The translations under genes and the position numbers were made by a program. From Streptomyces sp. cf386 (GTDB lineage: Bacteria > Actinomycetota > Actinomycetes > Streptomycetales > Streptomycetaceae), in contig NZ_FNHV01000021.1 in the NCBI RefSeq assembly GCF_900103585.1, forward strand, positions 62,001 to 126,000: DNA of 64,000 bases, given 5' to 3'. The notes beneath the pieces are model-generated. The model worked only from the letters and a program-made list of their open reading frames with translations, had not been told where the DNA came from and searched no databases. Below are positions 15,277-26,385 of this stretch, in pieces (the first letter of the stretch is position 1; every line of letters starts with the position of its first letter).

Positions 15277-16242
15277 GTGTCCGATGTTCGCCGTACCGAT
15301 GCGGTACTCCTCCTGGTCGCGCTCGTCTGGGGTTCCAGCTACCTGTCCGCCCAGACGGCCACTGCCGCGCTCCCCGTCCTGCTGGTGCTGTTCGCCCGCT
15401 ACGCCCTCTCGGCAGCCGCCTGTCTCGGTGTCGTCGCCGCACGGCGGGGCGGGGCGCGCCCGTGGACGCGGGACGAGCTGCGCGCCGGTGTGCCTCTGGG
15501 GGTGACCCAGGCCGCGGTCCTGGTCGTGGAGACGTACGGCGTCGCCCACACCAGCGCCGCCAACGCCGGACTCATCATCAGCCTGACCATCGTCCTCACC
15601 CCGCTCCTCGACCGCGGCGGCCGCCGCGGCGCGCTGCCGGTCCCCTTCCTCGCCGCGACCGGGCTGTGCGTGCTCGCCGTCGGACTGCTGATGTCCGGCA
15701 ACGGCTTCCATGCCCTCCGCCTCGGCGACCTGCTGATGCTCGGCGCCGCGCTGATCCGGGCCGTGCATGTCGTGCTGGTCGGCCGCCTCACCGTGGGACG
15801 GGCGATCCGCCCGCTGCAGCTGACGACCGTGCAGACCCTCGTCGGCACGGCCCTGTTCCTGCCGGCAACCGCCCTCGACCTGCCGACGCTGGCCCACGCG
15901 GACCCGGCGACCTGGGCCCAGCTCGTCTATCTCGCCCTGTTCTGCAGCGTGTTCGCCTTCCTCGCCCAGACCTGGGCCGTACAGCGCACCTCGGCCAGCC
16001 GGGCCAGCCTGCTGCTGGGCACCGAACCGGTCTGGGCCGTAGCGGTGGGCATCGTCCTCGGCGGCGAGCACCTCACCCCGCTCACCGGACTCGGCGCGGC
16101 CCTGATGGTCGCCGGCACGTACTGGGGGCAGGCCGTGGAACGGGCGCACCGGAACGCACCGGACCCCCTGCTCCCCCCGGCCCACGCCCTCGACAAGGAA
16201 CCGGAATGCCCGACAGCACATACGACACCTACGACCGTCTGA
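15277..16242 (+). CDS. EamA family (DMT superfamily) exporter
   Basis: This 321-residue protein has about ten hydrophobic helices arranged as two EamA repeats, beginning with DAVLLLVALVWGSSYLSAQT and repeating from LGDLLMLGAALIRAVHVVLV. The ALVWGSSY and LLGTEPVWAVAVGIVLGGE motifs are characteristic of the drug/metabolite transporter superfamily. Export of an amino acid or metabolite is likely. The GTG at 15277 puts the first helix near residue 8; no strong SD is visible, so the start is moderately certain. Its 3' end overlaps the YbaK gene by 37 nt. Probably controlled by the divergent LysR. Confidence 0.85.
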   Translation: MSDVRRTDAVLLLVALVWGSSYLSAQTATAALPVLLVLFARYALSAAACLGVVAARRGGARPWTRDELRAGVPLGVTQAAVLVVETYGVAHTSAANAGLIISLTIVLTPLLDRGGRRGALPVPFLAATGLCVLAVGLLMSGNGFHALRLGDLLMLGAALIRAVHVVLVGRLTVGRAIRPLQLTTVQTLVGTALFLPATALDLPTLAHADPATWAQLVYLALFCSVFAFLAQTWAVQRTSASRASLLLGTEPVWAVAVGIVLGGEHLTPLTGLGAALMVAGTYWGQAVERAHRNAPDPLLPPAHALDKEPECPTAHTTPTTV

Positions 16243-16709
16243 TCTCCCTGCTCGACTCCTCCTCGATCGACTACCGCCTCATCGACCACGAGCCCGAAGG
16301 CAGCACCGAGGCCGTGTGTGCCCTGCGCGGGCACCCGGCCGCCGAGGCCGCGAAGTGCATCGTGCTGCGGGTGAAGGTGGACCGGCGCACGACACGTCAC
16401 GTCCTCGCGGTCGTCCCCGGTGACCGACGGGTGGACCTGGACGCCGTCCGGACGCTGTTCGCCGCGCGCTACGTCGGCTTCAGCGACGCGGAGACCGCCG
16501 AGCGACTGGCCCGCGCCGTCCCTGGCACGGTCCTGCCGTTCAGCTTCGACCCCGACCTGGAACTCCTCGCCGACCCGGACGTCGTGGCACAGCCGAAGCT
16601 GTACTTCAACGCGGCCCGGCTGGACCGCTCGCTCCTCATCTCGGGCGCCGACTACGAGCGGTTGGCCAAGCCGCGGATCGAGCGCGTCGCGGGACCCGCG
16701 GAGGTGTGA
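16206..16709 (+). CDS. YbaK/EbsC family aminoacyl-tRNA deacylase-like protein
   Basis: This 167-residue single-domain protein matches the YbaK/ProX editing domain: IDYRLIDHEPEGSTEAVCALRG, then AAEAAKCIVLRVK with the conserved Lys50, and LFAARYVGFSDAETAERL. Such proteins hydrolyse misacylated tRNAs in trans. An AAGGA SD precedes the ATG at 16206, within the end of the EamA gene, so the two are cotranscribed. The adjacent exporter may handle a related amino acid, but this is speculative. Confidence 0.85.
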   Translation: MPDSTYDTYDRLISLLDSSSIDYRLIDHEPEGSTEAVCALRGHPAAEAAKCIVLRVKVDRRTTRHVLAVVPGDRRVDLDAVRTLFAARYVGFSDAETAERLARAVPGTVLPFSFDPDLELLADPDVVAQPKLYFNAARLDRSLLISGADYERLAKPRIERVAGPAEV

Positions 16710-16806
16710 GGGAGGACGCCGTGAGGGCTCGGAGCGCTGCGGCCGCCGGGCCCCGCACCGGCGTATGGGACTCGGCCGCAACCGGAACCCGGCTGCCCGT
16801 CGGCCC

Positions 16807-17544
16807 TCAGACCGCCTCCCCGGCCACCCTCTCCCCCGTCGGCTCCCGCAGCGGCCACATCCCGTCGACCACCGCCGTCGTGTCGCCCTTGCGGCGCAGG
16901 AAGTTCTGGAAGTCCGCCGCCCACTCGGCGTACCACTCGATCTGGCTGCGGTGCAGCTCCGCCGGGCCGAGGGCCGCGATCTTGGGGTGGCGGGTCGCTA
17001 TCGCGCAGGCCAGGCGGGCTGCGGCGAGGGCGTCGGCGGAGGCGTCATGGGCGGAGTCGAGGGCGATGCCGTACTCCCGGCAGACCGCTTCGAGGTTCCG
17101 CTTGCCGCGGCGGTAGCGGTCGGCCCAGCGGTCGATGGTGTACGGGTCGATGACCGGGGCGGGGTCCAAGCCGCCCAGGCGGTCGCGCAGGGACGGCAGT
17201 CCGTGCCGCCGCAGTTCGGCGGAGAGCAGGCTCAGGTCGAAGGCCGCGTTGTAGGCGACGACCGGCACGCCCGTCTTCCAGTAGGTGACCAGGACGTCCG
17301 CGATGGCGTCCGCCACCTGGTCGGCCGGGCGGCCCTCGGCAGCCGCGCGCTCGTTGCTGATGCCGTGGACCGCGACCGCGTCCGCCGGGATCTCGACGCC
17401 CGGATCCGCCAGCCACTCCTTGTGCCCGAGGGGCTGCCCGTCCCTGACCTCGATCACGGCACCTGTGACGATGCGCGCCTCGCGCGGATCGGTTCCCGTC
17501 GTCTCCAGGTCGAAGCCGATCAGCAGCTCCTGGTGCCAGCCCAT
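16807..17544 (-). CDS. DnaQ-like DEDDh 3'-5' exonuclease
   Basis: This 245-residue protein carries the complete DEDDh active site: Asp12 and Glu14 in FDLETTG, Asp103 in AYNAAFDLSLL, and His166/Asp171 in HDASADAL. It is thus a probable 3'-5' DNA or RNA exonuclease, with a C-terminal extension that includes WYAEWAADFQNFLRRKG. I use the ATG at 17544, which follows GAAGGGGG, rather than an upstream in-frame start with no conserved sequence. It lies downstream of a HEPN protein gene on the same strand. Confidence 0.88.
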   Translation of the reverse strand: MGWHQELLIGFDLETTGTDPREARIVTGAVIEVRDGQPLGHKEWLADPGVEIPADAVAVHGISNERAAAEGRPADQVADAIADVLVTYWKTGVPVVAYNAAFDLSLLSAELRRHGLPSLRDRLGGLDPAPVIDPYTIDRWADRYRRGKRNLEAVCREYGIALDSAHDASADALAAARLACAIATRHPKIAALGPAELHRSQIEWYAEWAADFQNFLRRKGDTTAVVDGMWPLREPTGERVAGEAV

Positions 17545-17663
17545 GGGCGGTCCCCCTTCTCTGTGGTGCTTTCCCCCAGTGGTCTCCACCCTCCCATGCG
17601 CCACTGACAATCAGAGGACCGCATTCCGCTTCCGCGGCCGAACGGACTCCCCGGCGGGACAGT

Positions 17664-18902
17664 TCAGGACACGGGTCGCGAATCCGCCCACATGAGCTCG
17701 AACTCCTCGCGATATGTCGGGAAGAGCCCGCTCTCGTCGATCTCGTCCGACTTGACCACCCGGCTGCCGTTGCGCAGCACCAGCACCGGCGCCTCCAGGC
17801 CTCGCGTCCGCCGCAGATAACTCTGCACGACCGCGATGCCGTCGGAGCCGTCGCCGTCCACGAGGTAGGCCGTGAAGCGGGGCGTCTCGTCGAAGACCTG
17901 GATCTCGAAGGCGCCCGGGTCCCGCAGCCGGGACCGCACCCGACGCATGTGCAGGATGTTCATCTCGACCGCGCGGCTCAGCTCGCCCCGCTTGATGCCC
18001 AGTTCGCGTTCGCGCCGCTTGACGGCGCTGGAGGCCGGGTTCAGGAACAGCAGCCGCACCCGGCAGCCGGACTCGGCGAGGCGGACCAGGCGCCGCCCGG
18101 AGAAGTTCTGCACGAGCAGGTTGAGACCGATGCCGATGGCGTCGAGCCGGCGCGCGCCGCCGAAGATGTCCTCGGCCGGGAACTGGCGCAACAGCCGCAC
18201 CCGGTCGGGGTGCACGGCGACCACGTCGGCGTACCGGTCGCCGACCAGGTCCTCGACCGCGTCGATGGGCAGCCGGCGCGCCGACGGCACGTCGCCGCTC
18301 GAACCCAGGATCTCCAGCAGGCGGGCCGAGGCCCGCTCCGCCTGGTTCAGGACCGCCTCGGACAGGGCCCGGTTGCGCGAGACGACGTTCCGGGTCACTT
18401 CGAGCTCGTCCAGCACGAGTTCGACGTCCCGTCGGTCGTCGATGTACGGCTCGAAGCACGGCCAGTGCTGCACCATCAGCTCGCGCAACTGCGGCAGCGT
18501 GAGGAAGCTCAGGACGTTGTCGTCGGCCGGGTCGAGCAGGTAGCCCTTGCGGCGGCTGACCTCGCGGACGGCGACCGCGCGCTGCACCCACTCCTGGCCG
18601 GCCGGTCCGGCCGCCGCCACGACCCAGTCGTCGCCGTGGACGGGTTCGTAGATGGGACGCAGAACAGCGGCCACGACAGCACGCAGCCGCTGTTCGACGA
18701 GGTTCAGCCAGATGTAGGCCCGGCCGGCTCGCTGGGCGCGCGTACGCACCTCGCGCCAGGCGTCGGTGTCCCAGTCCAGCTCCGGGCCGATGGAGCTGGT
18801 CTCCATCGGCCTGGCCAGGGACACCGTGCCGGGCGGGACCTCTGTGGAGTTCCCCTCGTGACCCTCGTCACCAGGGGGCAACTCCAGCCCTCCCGAGCCC
18901 AC
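17664..18902 (-). CDS. SAV2148 family HEPN-domain protein
   Basis: This 412-residue cytoplasmic protein belongs to a Streptomyces-conserved family named after SAV2148. The N-terminal half (WREVRTRAQRAGRAYIWLNL to VRE) is an all-alpha HEPN-like domain. The C-terminal half contains RRLVRLAESGCRVRLLFLNP and FETPRFTAYLVDGDGSDG-like strands that resemble a PLD/nucleotide-binding-like fold, an observation I hold loosely. HEPN domains are often RNases or nucleotide-binding partners, but no R-x4-6-H RNase motif is obvious. The GTG at 18902 is preceded by GGAAGG; an in-frame start at 18944 is possible. Confidence 0.75.
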   Translation of the reverse strand: MGSGGLELPPGDEGHEGNSTEVPPGTVSLARPMETSSIGPELDWDTDAWREVRTRAQRAGRAYIWLNLVEQRLRAVVAAVLRPIYEPVHGDDWVVAAAGPAGQEWVQRAVAVREVSRRKGYLLDPADDNVLSFLTLPQLRELMVQHWPCFEPYIDDRRDVELVLDELEVTRNVVSRNRALSEAVLNQAERASARLLEILGSSGDVPSARRLPIDAVEDLVGDRYADVVAVHPDRVRLLRQFPAEDIFGGARRLDAIGIGLNLLVQNFSGRRLVRLAESGCRVRLLFLNPASSAVKRRERELGIKRGELSRAVEMNILHMRRVRSRLRDPGAFEIQVFDETPRFTAYLVDGDGSDGIAVVQSYLRRTRGLEAPVLVLRNGSRVVKSDEIDESGLFPTYREEFELMWADSRPVS

Positions 18903-19005
18903 CCGCGCACCGCCTTCCGCTCCCCCGAGCACTCCCCGTCCCAACGATCAAGGAAGGGTACTCCGGGAGCGGTCGGCGGTGCAGCCGGATGGACAAGAGG
19001 GATTC

Positions 19006-20334
19006 TCAACTATCGCGGCCGACATGGCCATTGATGTCCTTGAGGTCCGCCGGAGTGAGCGGATTCATAGCCGTCACGTCCCGCGGGGCGATGGAGAAGC
19101 CCTGCCAGTGGACCGGCATCGGCTGCTGGTCCTCGTCCCGCACGATGTGGTGGAAGCCCACGTTCATCCAGACCACGGGGTGGGTGAGGGACTGCCCGTT
19201 GACCCACTTGTCGACGTCCTTGGGGTGTCCGGCACCGCACGCGCCCAGGTTGCCGCTCGCGTACTGCTCGCACTTGTTGTACTCCGTGAAGTACACGTCG
19301 TGCGCGGTGAAGGGACGGCCCGGGAACTTGGTCGTGGCGCCCGGCACGAGCTCGTAGCTGCGCGCGTGTCCGTCCTTGTTCTTGCCCGTCGCGCTGACCA
19401 TCCGCCACCAGCGCATGTTCTTGGCGTCGCCCGCGAGTTCCTTGGTGACCTTCGTGAGGGTCGTCTTGTTGGTCGGCCCGCGGTCGCCCGCCGCCGGGCT
19501 GACCTTCGAGTCGTACTGCTCGACCCGGGTCTTGGAGGAGCCGTCCAGGCCGAAGTCGAGCCGCCAGAAGACGTTGTGGCTGTGGCTGTCGGCGTAGTCC
19601 TTGGCGCCCTTGCCGATGGGCCAGCCGCGGCCGTCACCGGCGTCGTAGTCCTCGGGCGCGAGGCTGCCGGTCGCACCGACGTTCATGCTGATCGTGCCGT
19701 CGTCCGAGAAGCGCCACTCGGTGATGTACTCGTACCAGCTCACCTTGTTGATGGTGTAGAGCAGCAGGTCCTTGCCCTGGGCCTGGTAGGTCTTGCCGAT
19801 TCCGCCGTTCATCGGCTCGGTCTGCATGTGGTACGCGTGGCCGCGCGCACGGGTCGTGGCGCACAGGCCCTTGACGTCCTGTGAGGCGGAGTACGCGGGC
19901 TCGCGGACCTTGACCGTCTTTATGGTGCCGCCGGGGCATTCGGCGGGCTTCATGTTCAGCAGGCCGTTGCCGAAGTTGTACTCCGTCACGTCGTTGAACT
20001 CGGAGTCGCCGTCGTCGTAGGGCACATGGATCTGGGCGAGCTTGGCGCTGTTGAGGACCTTGATCGGCTTGGCCTCGCCGGGCGGCTGGTAGGAGATGTC
20101 CTCCAGCATGACCCCGGCCGTGCTGTTGAAGCGCCAGCACATCCGCCAGGTGGTCCCGGTGGAGAGCTTCTGCTCGATGCGGTACGCCGCGCTGCAGTTG
20201 GGCGTCGGGGCGGCGGCGGCCTTGGGCTGGGCGGCTGCCGGTCCCGCTCCGGTCGTGGCGCCGGCGGCCAGCGCGGCCAGGGACAGGCCGAGGGCCGCCC
20301 GCCTGCGGGCACGGCTGATTCTGTTGACGCGCAT
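19006..20334 (-). CDS. Secreted copper-amine-oxidase-like catalytic-domain protein with altered active site
   Basis: This 442-residue protein has a signal peptide (Arg-rich start, hydrophobic core, cleavage near residue 35) and the C-terminal beta-sandwich of copper amine oxidases. Copper ligands are present: HSH at 251-253 and a His at 395/396 in GFHHIVRDEDQQPMP. The topaquinone-forming Tyr aligns with Tyr201, but its usual N-Y-[DE] context is W-Y-E here. The catalytic-base Asp, expected about 84 residues earlier in a F-D-x-G-E-Y context, falls on Asn120 (EYNFGNG). Family members oxidise primary amines to aldehydes, H2O2 and ammonia. At 442 residues it lacks the N2/N3 domains, which may reside in the upstream gene. 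Activity is uncertain. Confidence 0.8.
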   Translation of the reverse strand: MRVNRISRARRRAALGLSLAALAAGATTGAGPAAAQPKAAAAPTPNCSAAYRIEQKLSTGTTWRMCWRFNSTAGVMLEDISYQPPGEAKPIKVLNSAKLAQIHVPYDDGDSEFNDVTEYNFGNGLLNMKPAECPGGTIKTVKVREPAYSASQDVKGLCATTRARGHAYHMQTEPMNGGIGKTYQAQGKDLLLYTINKVSWYEYITEWRFSDDGTISMNVGATGSLAPEDYDAGDGRGWPIGKGAKDYADSHSHNVFWRLDFGLDGSSKTRVEQYDSKVSPAAGDRGPTNKTTLTKVTKELAGDAKNMRWWRMVSATGKNKDGHARSYELVPGATTKFPGRPFTAHDVYFTEYNKCEQYASGNLGACGAGHPKDVDKWVNGQSLTHPVVWMNVGFHHIVRDEDQQPMPVHWQGFSIAPRDVTAMNPLTPADLKDINGHVGRDS

Positions 20335-20390
20335 GAAGAAGTGACTCCCTTACAGGAGGTGCAGGGTTGGAAAAGTGAACGGAGGTCGGC

Positions 20391-21203
20391 TCAGCCGAGC
20401 CGGATCACCTTGCGGGCGCTCAGGTCGATCACGAAGTCCCGGAGGTCGACCCACGACCCGTTCTTGATCTTCGGGAACAGTCGGGTGCAGCGGTGCTCGC
20501 CGCACTTCTCGACCGATGCCGACCCGCCCGGGTTGGCCTTGTACACCATGCTGTTCAGCTGTAGCTGATCCGGGGAGGTGAGCTCCTTGCCGGTGGCGTC
20601 CTTGTAGTCCGCCTTCAGACCCGCGCCCAGCGGGTCGGCGATCAGCAGCTTGGCCGCCTCGGCCTCCTCGGAGCGGCTCAGCGGCGGCTGGACACCGCGC
20701 TGCGTGGCGGTGTGCTCGACCTTGCCCGTGTCGAGGTTCACGGTCCGGGTGACGAGGGTGTCGTCCCGGTAGTCGTAGACGGTCACCTCGGCGCGCCGGG
20801 GCGCGTTCACGTCGTCGACCTCGTCGGCCTCCGGCTCGGCGAGCTGGGTGTCGATCCGCTGCGGGCCGCGCGCGCCCCTGACGTTCTCGCTCCCGTTGAA
20901 CAGCTGCCGGTTCACCGCAAGCTTCTCGACCCGCGCGATCTCGTCGTCGGTCAGCGGGTCGCTGCCCTTGCCGCGGTCGCCCTCGGCGGGCGCCTCCTCG
21001 ACCACGCCGGGCTGTACGGCGGCGGCGCCGTCCTGCCCCTGAGCCGCCTGCTGCGCGGACTGGCCGCTGCCGTCGGTCCCTCCCGTGGTGTCGGCCCCCG
21101 CCGTCCCCGGCAGGGTGATCCCGACCATCACGGCTGTTCCGGCCACCGCGATGGCCGCACCTGCCACCACCTTGCCCAGATGGCGGTGCACTATCTTGCG
21201 CAC
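20391..21203 (-). CDS. Exported protein resembling amine-oxidase N-terminal (N2/N3) domains
   Basis: This 270-residue exported protein has a signal peptide (hydrophobic stretch at about 12-36, ending TAGA-D) and an Ala/Gln/Gly-rich linker to about residue 70. A folded domain follows: strands (AEVTVYDYRDDTLVTRTVNL) then DTGKVEHTATQRGVQPPLSRSE-type turn and helix EEAEAAKLLIADP, ending DFVIDLSARKVIRLG. This strand-turn-helix order resembles the small N2/N3 domains that precede the catalytic domain in copper amine oxidases. The gene sits 56 nt upstream of the catalytic-domain gene, in domain order, so I infer a split oxidase. Automatic pipelines would probably call it only a Tat/secreted hypothetical. 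Confidence 0.7.
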   Translation of the reverse strand: MRKIVHRHLGKVVAGAAIAVAGTAVMVGITLPGTAGADTTGGTDGSGQSAQQAAQGQDGAAAVQPGVVEEAPAEGDRGKGSDPLTDDEIARVEKLAVNRQLFNGSENVRGARGPQRIDTQLAEPEADEVDDVNAPRRAEVTVYDYRDDTLVTRTVNLDTGKVEHTATQRGVQPPLSRSEEAEAAKLLIADPLGAGLKADYKDATGKELTSPDQLQLNSMVYKANPGGSASVEKCGEHRCTRLFPKIKNGSWVDLRDFVIDLSARKVIRLG

Positions 21204-21384
21204 ATCGTCCCCTTACTCCCCCCAACATCCCCGGGAGTACGTGTCTGCCCCACTGGTTCGGCATACCGCGTATGCCTGGTCGCCCGGTAAGAGGGACGTA
21301 AGTCATAGGTGGTTCCATCACTTTCGGGGAGACTCGACGTCAAGGCGCCCCCGACGGCGGGCCCGAGCTGAAAGAGTCGTGTCC

Positions 21385-23529
<2,145 letters not shown>

Positions 23530-23635
23530 GTCGGTGCGTCGGCGTGTGCCCGCCGCTCGCGTCGGGCACACGCGCGTGGGCCCACGTGGCGGGGTCGATG
23601 ACGCGTTGGGCGGCAGGGCGGGTACGTAGCTCTGC

Positions 23636-26008
23636 ATGACACCTGAGCGACCTGACCCGATGGTGCCGACCGCCACCTACCGGCTGCAGCTGCAGCCGGC
23701 CTTCCCGTTCGCAGCCGCGGCCGCGGCCGTGCCGTATCTGGCCTCGCTCGGCGTCTCGCATCTGCACCTGTCCCCCGTCCTGGAGGCGGTGCCGGGGTCG
23801 GGGCACGGCTACGACGTCGTGGACCACGCGCGCGTGCGCGAGGAACTGGGCGGCGAGGAGGGACTGCGCGCACTGGCGCGCACAGCGCGCGAGCACGGCC
23901 TGGGCCTCGTGGTGGACATCGTGCCGAACCACATGGCCATGGCCCCGCGCCACAACCGCGCCCTGTGGGAGGTGCTGCGGGAGGGCCCCAAGTCGCCGTA
24001 CGCGCGGTGGTTCGACATCGACTGGGAGGCGCAGGGCGGCCAGGTGCTGCTGCCGGTGCTGGGGCAACCGCTGGGCGAGGAGCTCGCCCGCCTGGAGGTC
24101 GACGGCGACACCCTGCGCTACTACGACCATGTGTTCCCGCTGCGCGAGGGCACCGAGGAGCTGCCGCTGCCACAGCTCCTGGACGCGCAGTGGTACCGGC
24201 CGGTGTGGTGGCGGCTGGCGCGTACGGAGCTCAACTACCGGCGGTTCTTCAGCATCTCGGAGCTGATCGGGGTGCGGGTCGAGGACCCGGAGGTGTTCGA
24301 GGCCACGCACGCCAAGATCCTCCAGCTGCTCCACGAGGGCGTGATCGACGGGCTGCGCATCGACCATCCCGACGGCCTCGCCGACCCCGACGGATATCTC
24401 CGGCGCCTCCACGAGGCGACCGGCGGGCGCTGGACGGTCGTGGAGAAGATCCTTTCGGACGGGGAGCATCTGCCGGCCTCCTGGCCCGTCGCGGGCACCA
24501 CCGGCTACGACGCCCTGCGGCACGTGGACGGCCTCTTCACCGACCCGGCGGGCTTCGGGGACCTCCTGGGGCAGTACCGACGGTTCGCGGCCCCGCAGAC
24601 GGACCGGGGCGGCGACTGGGAGGCGACGGTGCGGCGGGCGGCGTACAAGGTGCTCACGCACGAGTTGGCGGCGGAGATCGACCGGCTGACGCGGGTGGCG
24701 AACCGCGTGTGCGTGACGTCCCCGGAGCCGGCGCTGCGCGACCGCGCGCCCTGGGCGCTGCGCACCGCGCTGCAGGAACTCCTCGTCCGGCTGGACGTCT
24801 ACCGGCCGTACGCCTCCGGCGACGCGGCCCGCGTGGTCACCGAGGAGGCCGCCGCGGAGGCCCGGCTCGCCTTCGTCGTGCCCGAGGAGGCCGGTGCGGT
24901 CGACATCGTGCGCGACCTGGTGCTCGGGCGGGCCGGTGACGGACCGGAGCAGGGGGAGTTCCGTTCGCGGTTCGCGCAGACGGCGTCGGCGCTGCGGGCC
25001 AAGTCCGTGGAGGACACGGCGTTCTACCGCTATGTGCCGCTGCTGTCGGCGACCGAGGTGGGCGGCAACCCGGGGAGCCCCGCGCTCTCGCCCGACGAGT
25101 TCCACGCGTACTGCGCGCGCGTGCAGCGTGACTGGCCCGCGGCGGGGACGGTCGCGTCGACGCACGACACCAAGCGCAGTGCCGACGTACGGGCCGCACT
25201 GGCCGTGCTCACCGAGTGCCCGGAGCGCTGGGCGGACGTCCTGACGGAGGTGACGCGCGCCGGTGAGGGCGTACCGGACGCGCAACTGGCGTGGGCCGCG
25301 TGGCAGACGGTGTTCGGGCTGGGCGAGGCGGCCGTCGAACGGGTGCAGGGCGCCCTGCTGAAGCATGTGCGCGAGGCGGGACTGTTCACGAGCTGGACGG
25401 AGCAGGAGCCGCCGTACGAGGAGGCGGTGGCGGCGTTCGTCGCAGCGGGGCCGTGTGGGGCGCCGTACGCGCGCGTGGCCGCCTTCCGGAGCGATCTGGA
25501 GCCGCACATCCGGGCGAACATGCTCGGCATGGCCCTGGCCCAGCTCACGATGCCGGGGGTCCCGGACGTCTACCAGGGCACCGAGGGCGAGTACCGGGCG
25601 CTGGTGGACCCGGACAACCGGCGGGCCGTGCGGTTCCCTCACGAGGGGCCGGGTGCCAAGGGCGCGATCACCGCGGCCGCGTTGCGACTGCGCAGGCGGC
25701 GCCCCGACGTGTTCGGCGACTCGGCGTCGTACGCGCCCTTGACCGCCGAGGGCCCGGCTGCCGCCCACTGTGCGGCCTTCGTACGCTCCGGCGAGGTGGT
25801 CACCGCCGTGACCCGGCTGTCGCTGCGGCTGGCCCGGGCGGGCGGCTGGCGCGACACGCTGCTGCCGTTGCCGCCGGGGCGCTGGGCCGATGTGCTGGCT
25901 CCGGAGCGGGAGTTCACCGGGCACGCGCGCGTGGAGGAGCTCTTCGAGCGGCTGCCGGTGGCCTTGCTGGAGCGGGTCGGCGCGGAGGAGCGGACGGAGG
26001 CGACGTAG
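23636..26008 (+). CDS. treY: Malto-oligosyltrehalose synthase TreY
   Basis: This 790-residue GH13 enzyme converts the reducing end of maltodextrin into a trehalose unit by intramolecular transglucosylation. Signatures: PTATYRLQLQPAFPF at the start, GLVVDIVPNHMA, the nucleophile in GLRIDHPDGLADPDGYL (Asp near 243), the acid/base in WTVVEKIL (Glu near 269) and the late VASTHDTKRSADVRARL-like segment plus MPGVPDVYQGTE. The length is normal for the family. It follows glgX closely; its partner treZ lies 4.5 kb downstream on the same strand with a peptidase/inhibitor block between them. Confidence 0.95.
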   Translation: MTPERPDPMVPTATYRLQLQPAFPFAAAAAAVPYLASLGVSHLHLSPVLEAVPGSGHGYDVVDHARVREELGGEEGLRALARTAREHGLGLVVDIVPNHMAMAPRHNRALWEVLREGPKSPYARWFDIDWEAQGGQVLLPVLGQPLGEELARLEVDGDTLRYYDHVFPLREGTEELPLPQLLDAQWYRPVWWRLARTELNYRRFFSISELIGVRVEDPEVFEATHAKILQLLHEGVIDGLRIDHPDGLADPDGYLRRLHEATGGRWTVVEKILSDGEHLPASWPVAGTTGYDALRHVDGLFTDPAGFGDLLGQYRRFAAPQTDRGGDWEATVRRAAYKVLTHELAAEIDRLTRVANRVCVTSPEPALRDRAPWALRTALQELLVRLDVYRPYASGDAARVVTEEAAAEARLAFVVPEEAGAVDIVRDLVLGRAGDGPEQGEFRSRFAQTASALRAKSVEDTAFYRYVPLLSATEVGGNPGSPALSPDEFHAYCARVQRDWPAAGTVASTHDTKRSADVRAALAVLTECPERWADVLTEVTRAGEGVPDAQLAWAAWQTVFGLGEAAVERVQGALLKHVREAGLFTSWTEQEPPYEEAVAAFVAAGPCGAPYARVAAFRSDLEPHIRANMLGMALAQLTMPGVPDVYQGTEGEYRALVDPDNRRAVRFPHEGPGAKGAITAAALRLRRRRPDVFGDSASYAPLTAEGPAAAHCAAFVRSGEVVTAVTRLSLRLARAGGWRDTLLPLPPGRWADVLAPEREFTGHARVEELFERLPVALLERVGAEERTEAT

Positions 26009-26385
26009 TGCCGGGCGTGTACGACTGCACCGCGCGCCGTGGCGTCGTTCCGACGACCGGCTCGTACCCGCGCGCGCTCCCGGCGCTCGTGCCGGACGGC
26101 CTGCGCATGGTGACGAGCGGCGACGCGTACAGGGCGTCCCGCTCCGATGTCTCTCCTGGTGGTGGACGGGCGGTGATCGGTGGGGCGTATGCCTCGTTCC
26201 GTCACTCCTGAGGCGCGGAGGCCGCCCTCGTGGCGCGGCCGGGCGGACGTCGCGGACCCTCTGACGCCGCCCGCCCTTACCTGCCGGCAGTAAATGCAAC
26301 TGGGCGCCCCCTGGAGCCTCCCCGGTGAACTCCTTGACACGTCAACCAGACCGTGGGGTACTGCGGATTGCGAAGCAGGGCGGAC
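26009..26385. other. Intergenic region with probable promoter for the first M14 gene
   Basis: No convincing gene is present. A GTG frame of 67 codons (26008-26211) overlaps the treY stop by one base but has no recognisable domain. A good -35 TTGACA lies at 26334-26339, with a poor -10 (TACTGC) 19 nt on. Its position argues against the GTG at 26353 as the downstream gene start. Confidence 0.4.

Noticed and set aside
26008..26211. A 67-codon GTG frame overlapping the treY stop codon
   Set aside because: It has no recognisable domain, and its only support is its position; I left it as intergenic.
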